A stretch of DNA of 64,000 nucleotides, taken from NCBI GenBank assembly GCA_034440635.1, contig JAOTON010000772.1:1604501-1668500 (forward strand), read 5' to 3'. This document shows positions 21,188 to 32,376 of the stretch, piece by piece. The position numbers were made by a program, and so were the translations under genes. Within the stretch, counting starts at the first letter, position 1. Each line of letters starts with the position of its first letter. A model generated the notes under the pieces. The model was not told the DNA's origin. It did not search any database and worked only from the letters and a program-made list of their open reading frames with translations. This DNA is from Lepas anatifera. Its lineage: Eukaryota; Arthropoda; Thecostraca; Lepadidae.

Positions 21188-22987
21188 TGGCGCCGGACCC
21201 CGGTGGGTCGCGGATCAATATTAATTCAAATTTGGGCACCCCAGTCATCTCCTGAAACCCACGCCTCTGACTTGGGTCATTTTGCTTTAGTGATGAACAA
21301 GACTCCCTCGTGTCAGATCCCATAGTGGTTCAGAGTTGACGTGGATGTGCTATTGGGTGTCCAATGGATATTGACTTTCAATTTTGTACATTGGAGCTAT
21401 AAGGCTACACTGGTGAAAGGAGCAAGATGCGTTTTTTTCGTTTTTTGCTGAATGTGAGCCTTTGTTTTCCAAATTCATCATTGAGTTTTTACATGCCTCT
21501 ATGTTGCCATACCAAGCTCGTAAAACTGCGAAATCATTACAACTGCCATTTTAAAACTTTCTTGTGTACGCGAATGTCAAGTGCAAAAGGTATAACGACG
21601 TATGAAACCTGATAATAATTTAGTATGTGTAGTTGTACCAGTGTTACCTACAAGCGAAGAGAATGACCGCACAGGAAGTTTTACGCGACGCTTCTCCGCA
21701 GAACTGGAACAGGGCATACAACAACGAACATATGATAAACTTACTAAACTGAACTGAAACGTAGGGGTCGTTAAAAGCATGAGAATGCTTAATATGAAAT
21801 ATATACTAAGCATAAAATTATACAGAACACTCTATATAAGATTGCACGCATCATTTTTCAGCTATTGCTTGCTTCATTTTGCCAATATGTTAGGCATCAC
21901 CCATTGAAGTTAAGCAATAGAATATAAAATGAACAATGGACAGTTGACAACAATTGAACAATACACTAATCAAATCAGCGACATTTTTCATTTTACCCGG
22001 TAAATATCAGCATACGCTTCCATTGCGATCCCATACACATAGAACGAATATCCAGCTTTTCCTCAGATCCTTCTGGGAAAACAAATTCGGCATGCTCAGT
22101 ACCTACGCCCTCACAAATATGACGGCGCTGAATTGTATCAGTGGTACCCACGTTTTGGTGTGCCAGAACCGCTAAAACGTATGCGTAGATAAAATTATTT
22201 AATTTAGTACGCGAAACGTGGTCAAACAAAAATGAGAGTAGGAAAATTTTTCGGAAAGCAGTTTTTCGTGCAGCCTCCGATCAATTTTGACTAACTCCCC
22301 TAATATGCACATTAAGTCCACTCCATTTCAATTATAACTCAGGTCTCAGTCACACAACCAATACCCAACGTATTCTTTTATTTTTTCTCAAACTTATCAC
22401 TTAATTTTGTTGCGACTTTCCATCCAGTAAAGGGCATAGCGTGTCTCTGAAATCCAAATCAAAACCAAAATGCACATAATTTAGCAAGATGGATAAATCT
22501 CCAGTCGATTTTGTCCTAACCCTCGCATGCAGCGCCACTGCCGATACTAGCTTTCCCTTCAATCACCGCCTTTCTCGTCTACTTGGGACGAACCCAGGTT
22601 GATTGGAGAGGTGGGTGCTTTGAATTAACTTCCACTTGAGTAGATACACCCTATGTGATAGGACTCAATGGAGTGCTATGATGCCAATTGACGCCAGTCT
22701 GTGGTAAAATCAGCACCGAGCAACTCTTCTGGCGCCTGCGGGCTCATCGGGCAGACCATGCATTGCGGTACAGTATAGCTATGGCAAGCTGCTGCGGGCG
22801 ATCTTCAAGTGACTGCGCCTTGCGGCACAGCATAACATATCCTAAAAACACCAGACCTTTCGTTGACAAGCCAAACTTGTAAAAAAGGATTTTCTGTTTT
22901 TTTTATTATCTGGTTTCAATACCTATGTATCTAGCCATTTGTTTATCAAAATGTCATGGGCATGGGCAACATGTGTCAATCAGGGAA
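21188..22987. other. Unassigned intergenic sequence
   Basis: AT-rich with short chance open frames. No recognised exon, RNA or repeat. Confidence 0.45.
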
Positions 22988-22995
22988 AGTCCGAG

Positions 22996-23242
22996 CATAG
23001 GCGGATCCAGGGGGCAAGGGGGCACGGGCCCCCGATCGACCCTCGTCGCCCCCTGAAAGGTCGATGGCGCCCCCTGAAATGTCGCTTCCCACCCCCCCAG
23101 GATACGAAAGTCGGCGCCCACCGACAGGATTTGGCGCCCACCTGATAGGTTTTGCCGGTCATAAGTGGCGCCCCCTGGTCCGGATGGCGCCCTCCCCCCG
23201 GGAAGGTGCACCCCCCGATCGGCAATCCTGGATCCGCCTATG
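22996..23242. mobile_element. hAT-type MITE, family C, copy 1 (247 bp)
   Basis: A perfect 8-bp duplication AGTCCGAG lies at 22988-22995 and 23243-23250. The 16-bp inverted ends CATAGGCGGATCCAGG and CCTGGATCCGCCTATG are perfectly complementary. The interior has GGCGCCC-containing words repeated about every 20-27 bp. A second copy is at 60581-60856. Confidence 0.95.
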
Positions 23243-23250
23243 AGTCCGAG

Positions 23251-24239
23251 TAATGTGGGATAAAACGTTGTTTAAATCGGACACTGGATACTTATTCAGA
23301 AAGCGATATGATTGAGCACATTGACCAAAGTAAAATAAGATGTGCACCAAAACCTAAGATATACAGAAAGGCAAACATACAAATACACATTCAAATACTG
23401 AGTTGAATGACAGCTGCTAGAAATAGAGGCGGGCGAGCTATATGCACTGTCCAATAGAACAAAATAACAAAACGACGCCTATGAAGGCACGCTACTACAG
23501 AAGAATTGAGATGAGCAGCCCCGAGGCAGAACAGCCATCGCCTCACTGCATCCTATTCGGCCGCACGGTGCGTGACATGTGGGGCACAGTGGGGCGTCTC
23601 CGAGCTGGAAGGCGGAGCCTAGCTATCCTGGAACAAATTTTACAAACTGTTAATTTTGAGTGATCTCAGAATTCTAGAATAATTTCTGGTTGAGCCAGAA
23701 CAAACCTACTTATACCAAGCCTGTCCACGTGTGTCTGTGGAGCCTCATCACAGAGCAAGCGGAGGGAGGGTTAAAGATTACGAAATGAGCTACAGAAATG
23801 GGTTCAGTCTACAATCTTCTATCTCGCTTCCCCACTTCCCAATCTACCAAAGAGGCTAAATTGTCACACCGAAAATGCATTACAATGTTTGCCTTCCTCA
23901 CACCATTACTGCTCTCTAGAATGAACTTTAACTCTTGTGCGGGCTGTAGCAAGGTTCCCGTTTTGAGACTAGTGATTGATCTAAATGCAGAATTAAATTG
24001 AAGCTTTAAGCTCAAGCCACATTACTGAATGTTTGAGACATTCCCATACGAGCTGAACATCATGCAGATAAAAAATTTCGGAACAAAATAAATTAACAAG
24101 GAGTGAACAGTGGTCCTTAATCTTGCTTGAAATATCTTTAAAAAACATTAGGAAACAAGTACCGCAATCATTTCACCTTTTGGCGTTTCAACTGAGACAT
24201 TTTAGCAGTCTATAGCAGAATACCGACCTGCCTAACTTT
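23251..24239. other. Unassigned intergenic sequence
   Basis: Several open frames of 65-75 codons occur, with no recognisable family and no splice context. Confidence 0.45.
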
Positions 24240-24520
24240 CAGGAAGCCCCTGGTCACGAGCCGCCACGTTGTGACGCTACCACGGCGCCAGAAAATCCAT
24301 TTACCTCTCCTCAGCATTGAAGCATTTACCAAGCATGGGAGTGTTTTGCTAGCTCCCAAAGCGCATTAGGCACCTTTTGGTCATAGATTTGCAGTATCTA
24401 GTCTTGTGTGCATTTGGAAATGATGACTTGTCGAATTTGGTATAGTTAAACATTTGATTTGCCTTAGAAAAAGGCCATACGGAGCAGAGATGGGGATTTC
24501 CTTCATACTGCTGACGTTTT
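24240..24520. repeat. Dispersed repeat, copy 2 (mate at 475-770)
   Basis: It shares an ordered series of blocks with 475-770, beginning CCCCTGGTCACGAGCCGCCA and including CACCTTTTGG and TTTGCCTTAGAAA. Divergence is high. Class unknown. Confidence 0.55.
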
Positions 24521-24744
24521 TGGGGGCATTCATAAAGAAGAAATCAGTTCGCCTCATTTCACCGATACCATACTTAGGAATATCACAGTTACTGGCACAG
24601 ATTATTAATCTGTAGCGCAAAGAGCCAACGGTGGGGATTTGCCTCTGGTGAATAAATGTCGTAGGTATTAATTAGTCATCTTGTAGATATAGATATAAGA
24701 TGCATTAAAACAAAATAAATTCAACCTTGGTAGTGTTTTAGAAG
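24521..24744. other. Unassigned spacer before the mariner element
   Basis: AT-rich, with nothing recognised. The preceding dispersed repeat may extend a little into it. Confidence 0.35.
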
Positions 24745-24866
24745 TACAGGGTGACCCAAAAAAACAGTCATCACCAAAAGTCAAATAACGTCCAAAATTT
24801 TATTTCGATCATGACTGGACTTCATCCACATTATAAAAAGGCTATGTGCTCAATATCCATCAACTT

Positions 24867-25055
24867 TCAAGTCTCTGGCTTAAAAACTCGGCTTTTTACT
24901 GGCGCTTCAAGATGTGCTCCAAATGAGCCCCACCGCTGCACGCACACTTGGATCCTGCGGGCGAAGTTCTCGATGACCCGCCCGCATTCCTCCTTCGGGA
25001 TCGCTCTTATGGCTGCTGTGATGGCTGTCCAGAGGTGCAGAAAGTATGCTGGCTG
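24867..25055 (-). pseudogene. Tc1/mariner transposase, C-terminal remnant
   Basis: The minus-strand frame reads TAITAAIRAIPKEECGRVIE, then NFARRIQVCVQRWGSFGAHL, then E, and stops at TGA (24869-24867). The pattern AIxxIPxEExxRVIxNFxRRIQxCxxxxGxxxxxxxE is the standard C-terminus of mariner-like transposases. Upstream the frame meets a TGA (25058-25056), and the catalytic domain is missing here; it lies 1.9 kb away at 26990-27297. Dead gene. Confidence 0.85.
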
Positions 25056-25059
25056 TCAC

Positions 25060-26985
25060 AAACTCAATGCGACGTATGCCTCCTCTGTCACACAGAGCTG
25101 GAAATAATAATTGCATACTCGAATACTATTTCCAATATGCTGAATGTCCTCTACCTGTCCCTTACTTTTTGCAGCAGACAAGGTTCTAGCACCAAACCAT
25201 TACAGCATGAAAGTAGTAAACTGAGTTTTCATTTATAGATCATGTTTTTGTTTTTGGAAGGAAAATTCCCAATTATGGGTCATTTTTTCCAGTATTGGGG
25301 TCATAACTATTATTGGCAACTCTGACTGCAGTTTCCCCCAATGACATGCATTTCCTTTTTGAAGAAGTTTCCATTTTTGGAAGGAGTGTTTCCAATTATG
25401 GTACTTTTCCACATGATTACATGTAGCAATTATCATGAAATTAGTCATTATTGGGAACATACCTATTAATGGGAGCGTACATGTACACACAATTGGGAAC
25501 CCTAACCACAGCTTCCCCCCACTAAACTTCTATCTCACATATCAACAAAAGGGAAAAAATGTCAATGTCAACATAGTATTTGAATCTACCTAAAATGTGT
25601 TGGTAAAGTGGACCTTAGGTAGCATTTTTATAAACACATCAAATGCTTAAAATTTGCATCCCACTCACGATCATCACCTGCCTGGTCATTCCTTTTTGCA
25701 GTAAAAACTCTGGGGCAACTAGCCTGCATAGATGTAAAATTATGTCTCTTGCCCTAATAGGTACAGAGGTATTGGAATTCACATACCAAAGAAAGATCCA
25801 ATGTAGTCAAAATACTGCTTTAAAACCATGCAGTTCAGGTCCTGTGCGTTGCTTACCACCACTGGTAGTAAGCAACACACCCCCAACCAGCGTTTTTCAA
25901 AGTCTATTTCTTTCTGAGATTTGCTGTGATTTTCTGAGATAAGAAGGGGGGTCTACTCGGCCCCCTCCAGTGCACGTTAGTTCCAGGCCCCTCTCCAGTG
26001 TGGGTGTTAACACTTTGTGGAGAACTGCATTAGCACACATTTGCTATCTGTACAATATTGATATGATAATTTGATCATGAAAACTCACCTGAATCACTGT
26101 TGTTGCCAGCCTGTTGCTGGCGCCAACTCTCCCAACTTCCTCCAGCTCCAAATCTATCTTACCAATCTAGGGCACAAATAAACTAAGGCACAAGCAGGCT
26201 AAGGAATGAAAAACCAAGCTTGATATGGGAAAGTGCATCAGTCTTACAATAGCCTACATTCATCTTAGATTAGCCATGGGCAGCAATACTTATTCTAGCT
26301 AGTTTTAGCCTGCACTTATCTTAAATATACCTAATGAATATGCCCTCAAAATAAGTGTCTAACTTGTCTTGTCGCTGTTGCGCAGTTTAAGTAGAATTGC
26401 TGCCCAGCTATGTTTATTTTCTCACTCACTTAGTACTTTTATTAGTAGCTTTTAGGCGTACTTAATACTAAATTCGAAGAAATAGGGGCCAATAAATCGA
26501 AGACACTCAAACTGTAAATATCATTTAACCTAAAAAAATGGACAGAAAAGTACTTAATAAAGTATCTGTGTTATCGTTAATGTCTTAAATATGCCTGTAA
26601 TCGTGTATTTCTCGAAAAAATTGACTGTCACATTTCCGGTATCTAGGCGACAACTTTCTGCAAACTACTAACAATCAGCCCCATTGGGCAGCATGTTAAA
26701 ATCTGGCAACTGTGACAGCGGTTTGCGGGTTTTCTGCAGGGGGTCCCTCGTTTTAGTAGAAACTGAACAAGGTACCAATATTGTATTACTAATGGTACGC
26801 TGTGCAATTGAAGAACAGAGCTGCTAAGTTAAAATATTCCCTACACGCTTCATTCTCTATTTCGAAAATATGGGGTTTGATCTTGAGCCATACAGTCAGG
26901 ATCGCTATTTTGTCACAATTATGCACCCCAGTTTTTGTAAATGTGTCACAAACTCCGGTAGCCGAGTTGGCAAGTTTCTGCACCT
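25060..26985. other. ~1.9-kb segment interrupting the mariner transposase
   Basis: AT-rich sequence with no recognised motif. Within 25225-25520 a diverged pair of blocks (TTTTTGGAAGGAAAATTCCC near 25252 and TTTTTGGAAGGAGTGTTTCC near 25373, plus two GCAGTTTCCCCC/CACAGCTTCCCCCC words) suggests a partial tandem duplication. It may be another element inserted into the mariner copy, but I did not find its ends. Confidence 0.45.
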
Positions 26986-26989
26986 CTGT

Positions 26990-27297
26990 GGCTGTCTTCA
27001 GGGCAGGAATGTGTCTTCATACACCCTGTCCTTCAGGTACCACCACAGATAAAAATAAGGGGTTACAAGTCCGGTGAATACGGCGACCAGCCGGGGCCAC
27101 ACCTGCGGCTGATCAGTCGGTTAGGGAACCGCTGCCGTAGCCATGCCAGTGATTCGTTTGAGGTGTGGGGGGTGTCGCCATCCTGTTGGAACCACTGGAG
27201 GACCCTGACGACCCCTCTCCGTCGACCAAGTGTTGTTCAGAACTCGCCAAGCACCTGGAAATACCGCTCGGTGTTGATTGTCACAGATTTGCCGGAT
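26990..27297 (-). pseudogene. Tc1/mariner transposase, catalytic-core remnant
   Basis: On the minus strand, from 27297 downward, the reading is SVTINTERYFQVL, an in-frame TGA, then WFQQDGDTPHTSNESLAWLR, then FPNRLISRR...WSPYSPDL, then TAA, and in a shifted frame YLWWYLKDRVYEDTFLP. QQDGxTPHT and SPDL are the second and third catalytic aspartate motifs of mariner-type DDD transposases, here with 36 residues between the two aspartates. The first catalytic aspartate and the N-terminal helix-turn-helix region are absent, replaced at 27298 by the inverted copy of the 3' end. Two stops and a frameshift make it non-functional. Confidence 0.88.
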
Positions 27298-27512
27298 CCA
27301 AGTGTGCCTGCAGCGGCGGGAGGCTCACTTGGAGCACATCTTGAAGCGCCAGTAAAAATCAGAGTTTTTAAGCCAGAGGCTTGAAAGTTGGTGGATGCTA
27401 AGCACATAGCCTTATCATAATGTGGATGAAGTTTGGTCATGATCGAAATAAGTCTTTGGACGATATTTGACTTTTGGTGATTTTTGGGCTGATTTTTTTG
27501 GGCCACCCTGTA

Positions 27513-29469
27513 CGTAACCAAAATAAGGTAGATTTTATCAAATCTTTTGTATCTTGAAAACCAAAATAGTCTATAGCTAAAGCTCTTAGTTGGGCTCTGG
27601 AATCTCGTTAACGTACTTTGTGTTGAACTGGTAGGTATCTTGCCTTCTAAGGGCGTGTAATTCCCAAAATCGGGTGTACCCGAAATTTTGAAACAATATC
27701 AATGCCTCCATGTTACAAGAGAGAACAGAACACTATCATTGTCTTAGCTGTCGGACAGACTTCTTTAATTTGAAACAACCAATTCAAAGTCCTAAAAATG
27801 TCTAAAAAAACTAATATTTACACGATATTCTAACACTACCTCGACCGTTCATTGGAGGCGCCCCAATACCCCCAAAGAGATATAAATCCACACCGCTGCA
27901 ACCTTCTTTCTGGCCGAACCATAGACACACATGCAGGGGAGACTGGGGTAAAATGTACACGAGGAAAATTTCTTTATTTTACCCAAGCCTTTTAAAAATC
28001 CACAACAGCTTCCAACCACACATGCGCAATTGGACGCTGTCTTTGAACAAAATTAGGTCACGAAGCGATAAAAGAACTCTACTATATTTCCATTTCATTT
28101 TTCTGAGGGCTCTTTGTAAAATAATTCACTTGTGAATCTCATCGTCCTTCTCAAAGTTTTTAGGAGCTGTGAACTTGAAATATTGAAGGTTAAAACTTAG
28201 ATGTCACAATAATTGTTCCTGGTTTGAGTGTGGCTCACCCTGGCTGTATCCTTTTGTTAAGCAAATATTTTGCTATCACATTGGTGTAAGATGACGGGGA
28301 ATTGTTACGGGGTAATACGTAACACTACTTCTTTTAAATCTGAATTTTCTTAAATCGGTTACAGCCATGGCTGGATATCTCTTCTTGATTCAGGGGGGCT
28401 ACTAGATGGGTTTGCACTGGCACGGCAGTACAAGGTCTATATGGAGTCTATGGGAGACCTTAATTAAAGGGGGAAGGGTTCTGACCCCTATCTCCAGAGA
28501 CTCTCCATCCATGATTACAGTTATTCATATTTTTATACGACGTAAATTTAATGAGAATTTTTCGTCAGAAAGGATCTATATACCCAAAGGGAACACATCG
28601 CTTGGCCAAATTAGCACTTGCATGCAGAAATGAAATAATTTCAAATTCTTCATTGACACTGAACCGACCCCTCAGTCTGTTACAATTGAGGTGTGGCTGG
28701 GATCGATTGTACCACCTGCAGATATGTTTGGAAACTCAAGCTATGGTGTTAAAAACTGAAGACTCCCCCTAAGTTTTTCGGTTTCTACGAAGCCAGAACC
28801 TGAAAGTATATTGTCATAATGTGGATTTTTCGTCTGCGCAAGAATTTTAGATTCTGCAAGCGAGTTAATAAAAAGTGTTCCAATTGACCCCAGTCTCTCC
28901 AACCTAATCAGGTGACTTGGTGCTGACGTTAACACGTGAAACGCTGGGATATTTTCACCACCAGACGACGTTGCTGCATGACAAGAGTTGAGTTTGGAAC
29001 GCCCTTGGGTTCCTCCAATAGTATAGACTTTCCGGCTCCCAGGGCACATGTATTAATGAGAAAAATTATAGGAAGTGTTTATAATTATGCGTATATGACA
29101 CTGAGGAGAAATAATTGAATAATTGAGGGGAATAATTTAAGATGACCAGACTTCGTCGCAGGAACACCCTTTGGCAACTCCGTCATTTTCCCTTCTTAAA
29201 ACCTGTTCTTGCATGAAAAAACAATATGTGCCCCTGTATGACCTCTAAGACCTCGCCCACAATTAGGATGTAGGTATCTACCTGCGGTTGGTCAGCTATG
29301 ACTTTATGACAAGAAATTCTGAAAATACTCAGCGAAATTTTCATAGCTGTATCAGAGAGGCTATTAGTTACCAAGTTGCACGTGCTGTCGTAGTTCGACG
29401 AATTAATTTCGAACAAGGAAATTATTTTCCAACTCGACGCTGTCACTCCTTTACCGTCAGTCGCACAGG
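27513..29469. other. Intergenic sequence upstream of Hillarin
   Basis: Mostly AT-rich. The minus-strand frame 28741-29049 (102 codons) has a vague resemblance to pogo-type DDE transposases around KVYTIGG...SKLNS...ENI, too weak to annotate as such. No other signal. Confidence 0.4.
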
Positions 29470-29700
29470 TGTATTGCCTATATAGCGGCGCGTGCACAAC
29501 GTGTCGCGTTCACCGGCGCTCCGGAGAAAGCGGCAGTGCCGACAGCGGACGGCGAGGCGGGGCCTCAACAGGTGGCGGTGTACGGTGTGTTGTCAGTGAG
29601 CCGCCGCAGTTGCCTCGGAAACGGTGATGAGGCGCGAGCCCTGGCGTCCGCTGCGGTCTTTAGACAGCAAGAGCGTGAGCGTTGGACACCTCAATGAAGG
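29470..29700 (+). promoter_or_regulatory. Hillarin promoter and CpG-rich 5' region (putative)
   Basis: A TATA-like box CCTATATAGCGG lies at 29477-29488 and is followed by about 170 bp of CpG-dense DNA. This is 430 bp upstream of the start codon on the same strand. A candidate splice donor AAG|GTAATT at 29699/29700 could end a non-coding first exon, but the matching acceptor before the ATG is not clear. The start site is inferred. Confidence 0.45.
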
Positions 29701-29918
29701 TAATTGCGTTAAAGAACAAAGTGAGCTCAAAGCTAATGAAGATGGAAGTTTGATTCGTATGTGGCGTTATTAAATCGAGCCCACGCCCTACCATGCATCA
29801 GTGCCCGTCGTACAGCCGGTGCTATTTCATCAAAATGGCGCGGGCGACAACGCCTCTGTAGAGTTAGGCGCGTGAAGCCGGTGATAAGAGTGCGGGAGGT
29901 GCTCGTGGGAGTGATACA

Positions 29919-30464
29919 ATGTCCTTCGCGCAGCGTGCGAACTTCTACGACACACACTGTCTGCGATGTCGCCAAACAGTTTACCAAGTGGACAGGGTCG
30001 GCCCGCTGAAAGACTTCACGTTCTTCCACTCGCAGTGCTTCAAGTGCGCGGTGTGCGGTACCAAGCTCAGCCTGAAGAACTATTACAACAATCAGAACAG
30101 CCAGGTTGACAAGGAGGTCTACTGCCAAAGCCACGTGCCCAAGATCAACCCCGGTCAGATTGACGGCAACGCTGTCGGCATTCGTACCGCGCTCAGTGTG
30201 CCCAGGTCTCAGACTTACGTCAACGAGCAGATTCGTGCCGGCGGGCGTGCCAACATCGACAACGAGGCGATGCTGATTAAATCGGCCCTCAACCAGACCA
30301 CCAGCGGCCAGCCGCCTCCCACCAACGGCTACAGCACCAGCAACCACAGTGACTATAAGTACGGCAGGTACGACGCCAGTGCGCTTCACATTCAGCACGC
30401 GCTGAAACAGACCGACCTTCAGAAAGGTTACCGACGAGAAGCCAAGCCCATCACAGAGTTTCTG
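29919..30464 (+). CDS. Hillarin, exon with start codon and LIM domain
   Basis: This exon encodes the N-terminal 182 residues of a Hillarin-type protein: LIM domain, coiled coil and transglutaminase-like domain, with relatives in leech and fly and the vertebrate KY (kyphoscoliosis) protein. These are cytoskeleton-associated. A LIM zinc-binding domain spans residues 14-72 with all eight ligands: C14-x2-C17-x19-H37-x2-C40-x2-C43-x2-C46-x22-C69-x2-H72. VGPLKDFTFFHSQCFKC lies within it. A block close to the fly protein follows at about 145-175 (DYKYGRYDASALHIQHALKQ). The ATG at 29919 starts the family's MSF-type N-terminus. The exon ends after Leu182 in phase 0 at a GTGAGT donor (30465-30470). The frame stays open to 30548, but that tail is intron and unlike the family. 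The next coding exon is at 61749, and the transglutaminase-like part must lie beyond the right edge. Confidence 0.93.
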
Positions 30465-31701
30465 GTGAGTACTGCGAACTCGTTTGCTGTTTGCCTTCTT
30501 ATCGGGCGTCGCACAGAGCCCGCGAGATCTCTCCCTACATATGGATAAAACTTCACGTGTGAACGATCCTCCCCGACCTGACCGTTACGCTAACAAAAAA
30601 ATTATCTCCAAAAGGGTGCAATATACCTACCTTAAAGAGGTCTGCACCATGTTATAGCCTGATCAATTCGATTATTTATTGAGCATATCACGCTCAATGA
30701 GCAATTCATCAGGCTTATTGAGCACATCATGGGTGATGTACTGGCAAAGCTCGTGGCATGTGCGAAAGCAGGGGCGTATCAAGTCATCAAATTTCCGTCA
30801 CTTATGACGTCCTAACTGGGTTCTTTTCGTATCTAAATAGGCCAAACTTGTTGTGCAGGGAGCAACAATGTCGTGAGTTAAAAAGTGAAGGACAACTTCA
30901 ACCTACGTCAAAACGCTCGCGTACAGGTGCACGAGAAAAGGAGTGAGCAGATTTCACCCCAGGCTATATGTAATCCAGAAATTATGAATCCCATGTCGTG
31001 ATTAGATTTATAATAGCATATATTTGGACAGATCTAAGGACAAAGTAGTCTTAATCACATTTCAGGTCCTTTGCCACCCGCGCACCAGCTCAGGGTCTCC
31101 CATTCAATTTCTACAAATTGTCCAGTTTCCGGCTGGAAACCACAAAATATATGGATGGACGTGGCACCGCATAGCTGTTACAAGTCATCATCTAGCAGCA
31201 TAATCTGACTAGATAGTATGCCCAGTGTATCCTTATAAAATATGGGATAATATTATTGTTTCGGGACAGTACCTCTCCGTGCTCTGAGGGACATGCATTT
31301 TTTGGTGCAGGCCTTAGGCAATTAGCTGCTTTATTTGTTAGATTCTACGAATATTCCTGAATGACACGCAAAATGGATGCTGAAGAGATTTTGACTGAGG
31401 CGTGTTATGGGAGCACATGATTGCGAGAAAGTGAATCTATGACTTTGGGGATTCACTCGCGTGACATGTTTCATTGAATCCTATCGCATATGGTTCCACA
31501 CTGATAGGCTTCCCCTGACGGCCATGTATGGTGAACCAGCCTGGTGTGCGGACGAACCCCTTCTTTGTTTAACCTTTTTCCCCTCCCGTTTCTCCGGAAA
31601 TACCGTTGGTAATCAGTTTTGTGTATTCACGAAAGAAAAATTGTAACAATGAATATTCAACTTGCCACAGCTTTCCTTCACTTCTCGCAGCGTTTGTAGC
31701 G

Positions 31702-32376
31702 CTACAAAATCCACACTCGATAAACATTAAGAAGGAAAGCCCCGAAGCTACAAACGGGCTTCAGTCCGGCCACTGCGTCATGTTTGAGAACGGAATGGAG
31801 GCGACAGTATGGCCGTTTAAATCCACCGACCAGCAAACATGGAGAGGTCCGGGGCATCCACTCCTGCCGCCTTTTAAAGAACATCCACACCTCCACTGGC
31901 ATCTGATCGATAGTGGTAATTGCTTCCTGGGGGACTGCCGTGACAGGTGCGTTGCCGTGGTGGTCCCTAGCAGCATGGCAGCCTGGCGCGGCCCCGCTAA
32001 CGCTGGAACCCTCCAGAGGCGCCAAAATCACCCACCCAGCGCTAATCCATTTGTCGATGCACGTCCAACGGTGGTAGGAATCGAAGCCTGAAAACGAAAG
32101 AAAAATAGTTGATGGATCGCTCCCTGCCAGCGTGCTGACGGGTAGTGACGAGGAGGCATTTCCCACCTCTGGAGCCTGCCGCCGCCGCCGCCGCCGCCCC
32201 GTTCGACGCCGGGCCGGCGCGTCGCTCCGTGACGCTCCACTGGGCCGCCGCCGCCGCTGCTGCTGTCGTTGCTGCGAACGCCATGGCGCTGCCATTTGGA
32301 GCGTGAGCGGGCTCTGTGTCACCGGTCGTCGCCGTCCAGGTGACCTGGATCGACCTGCAGCCCACCCGCGGGTCAT
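31702..32376 (-). CDS. Candidate gene or exon pair, 224-codon open frame (unknown)
   Basis: This is the longest open frame in the window and lies in a CpG-rich block. I do not recognise the product. The upstream half is Arg/Gln/Pro-rich in this frame, while another frame over the same DNA, from an ATG at 32284-32282 (MAFAATTAAAAAAAQW), is Ala-rich. A plausible short intron exists: donor AGAG|GTGGGA near 32171, and a pyrimidine-rich acceptor TTTTTCTTTCGTTTTCAG ending at 32091. It would join the Ala-rich exon in frame to GFDSYHRWTCIDKWISAGWV, and on to ITTIDQMPVEVWMFF, which faintly recalls an F-box start (LPxEVxxxIF). The frame ends at a TAG near 31702. It lies antisense within the Hillarin intron. 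It could be an independent nested gene, an intronic promoter with chance open frame, or a pseudogene. Confidence 0.3.
   Translation of the reverse strand: MTRGWAAGRSRSPGRRRPVTQSPLTLQMAAPWRSQQRQQQRRRRPSGASRSDAPARRRTGRRRRRRQAPEVGNASSSLPVSTLAGSDPSTIFLSFSGFDSYHRWTCIDKWISAGWVILAPLEGSSVSGAAPGCHAARDHHGNAPVTAVPQEAITTIDQMPVEVWMFFKRRQEWMPRTSPCLLVGGFKRPYCRLHSVLKHDAVAGLKPVCSFGAFLLNVYRVWIL

Larger units (their letters stand above)
24747..27510 (-). mobile_element. Rearranged Tc1/mariner-type element (2.76 kb)
   Basis: The ends are CAGGGTGACCCAAAAAAA on the left and TTTTTTTGGGCCACCCTG on the right, flanked by TA (24745-24746 and 27511-27512), the Tc1/mariner target duplication. The outer ~210 bp of both sides are inverted copies of each other. 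They contain not only the terminus but also the last codons of the transposase (24747 to about 24960 against about 27298-27510). Transposase fragments lie on the minus strand at 26990-27297 and 24867-25055, separated by about 1.9 kb of unrelated sequence. Confidence 0.85.

Noticed and set aside
26789..26983. 64-codon minus-strand frame after the mariner core
   Set aside because: It does not resemble the mariner C-terminus, which is found at 24867-25055 instead. Probably chance.
28741..29049. 102-codon minus-strand frame resembling a pogo/Tigger transposase core
   Set aside because: Only a few spaced residues (KVYTIGG, SKLNS, ENI) agree. The expected catalytic aspartates and flanking blocks were not found, and there are no terminal repeats.
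29733..30398. 221-codon minus-strand open frame
   Set aside because: It is the antisense shadow of the Hillarin exon, whose codons keep the reverse strand free of stops.
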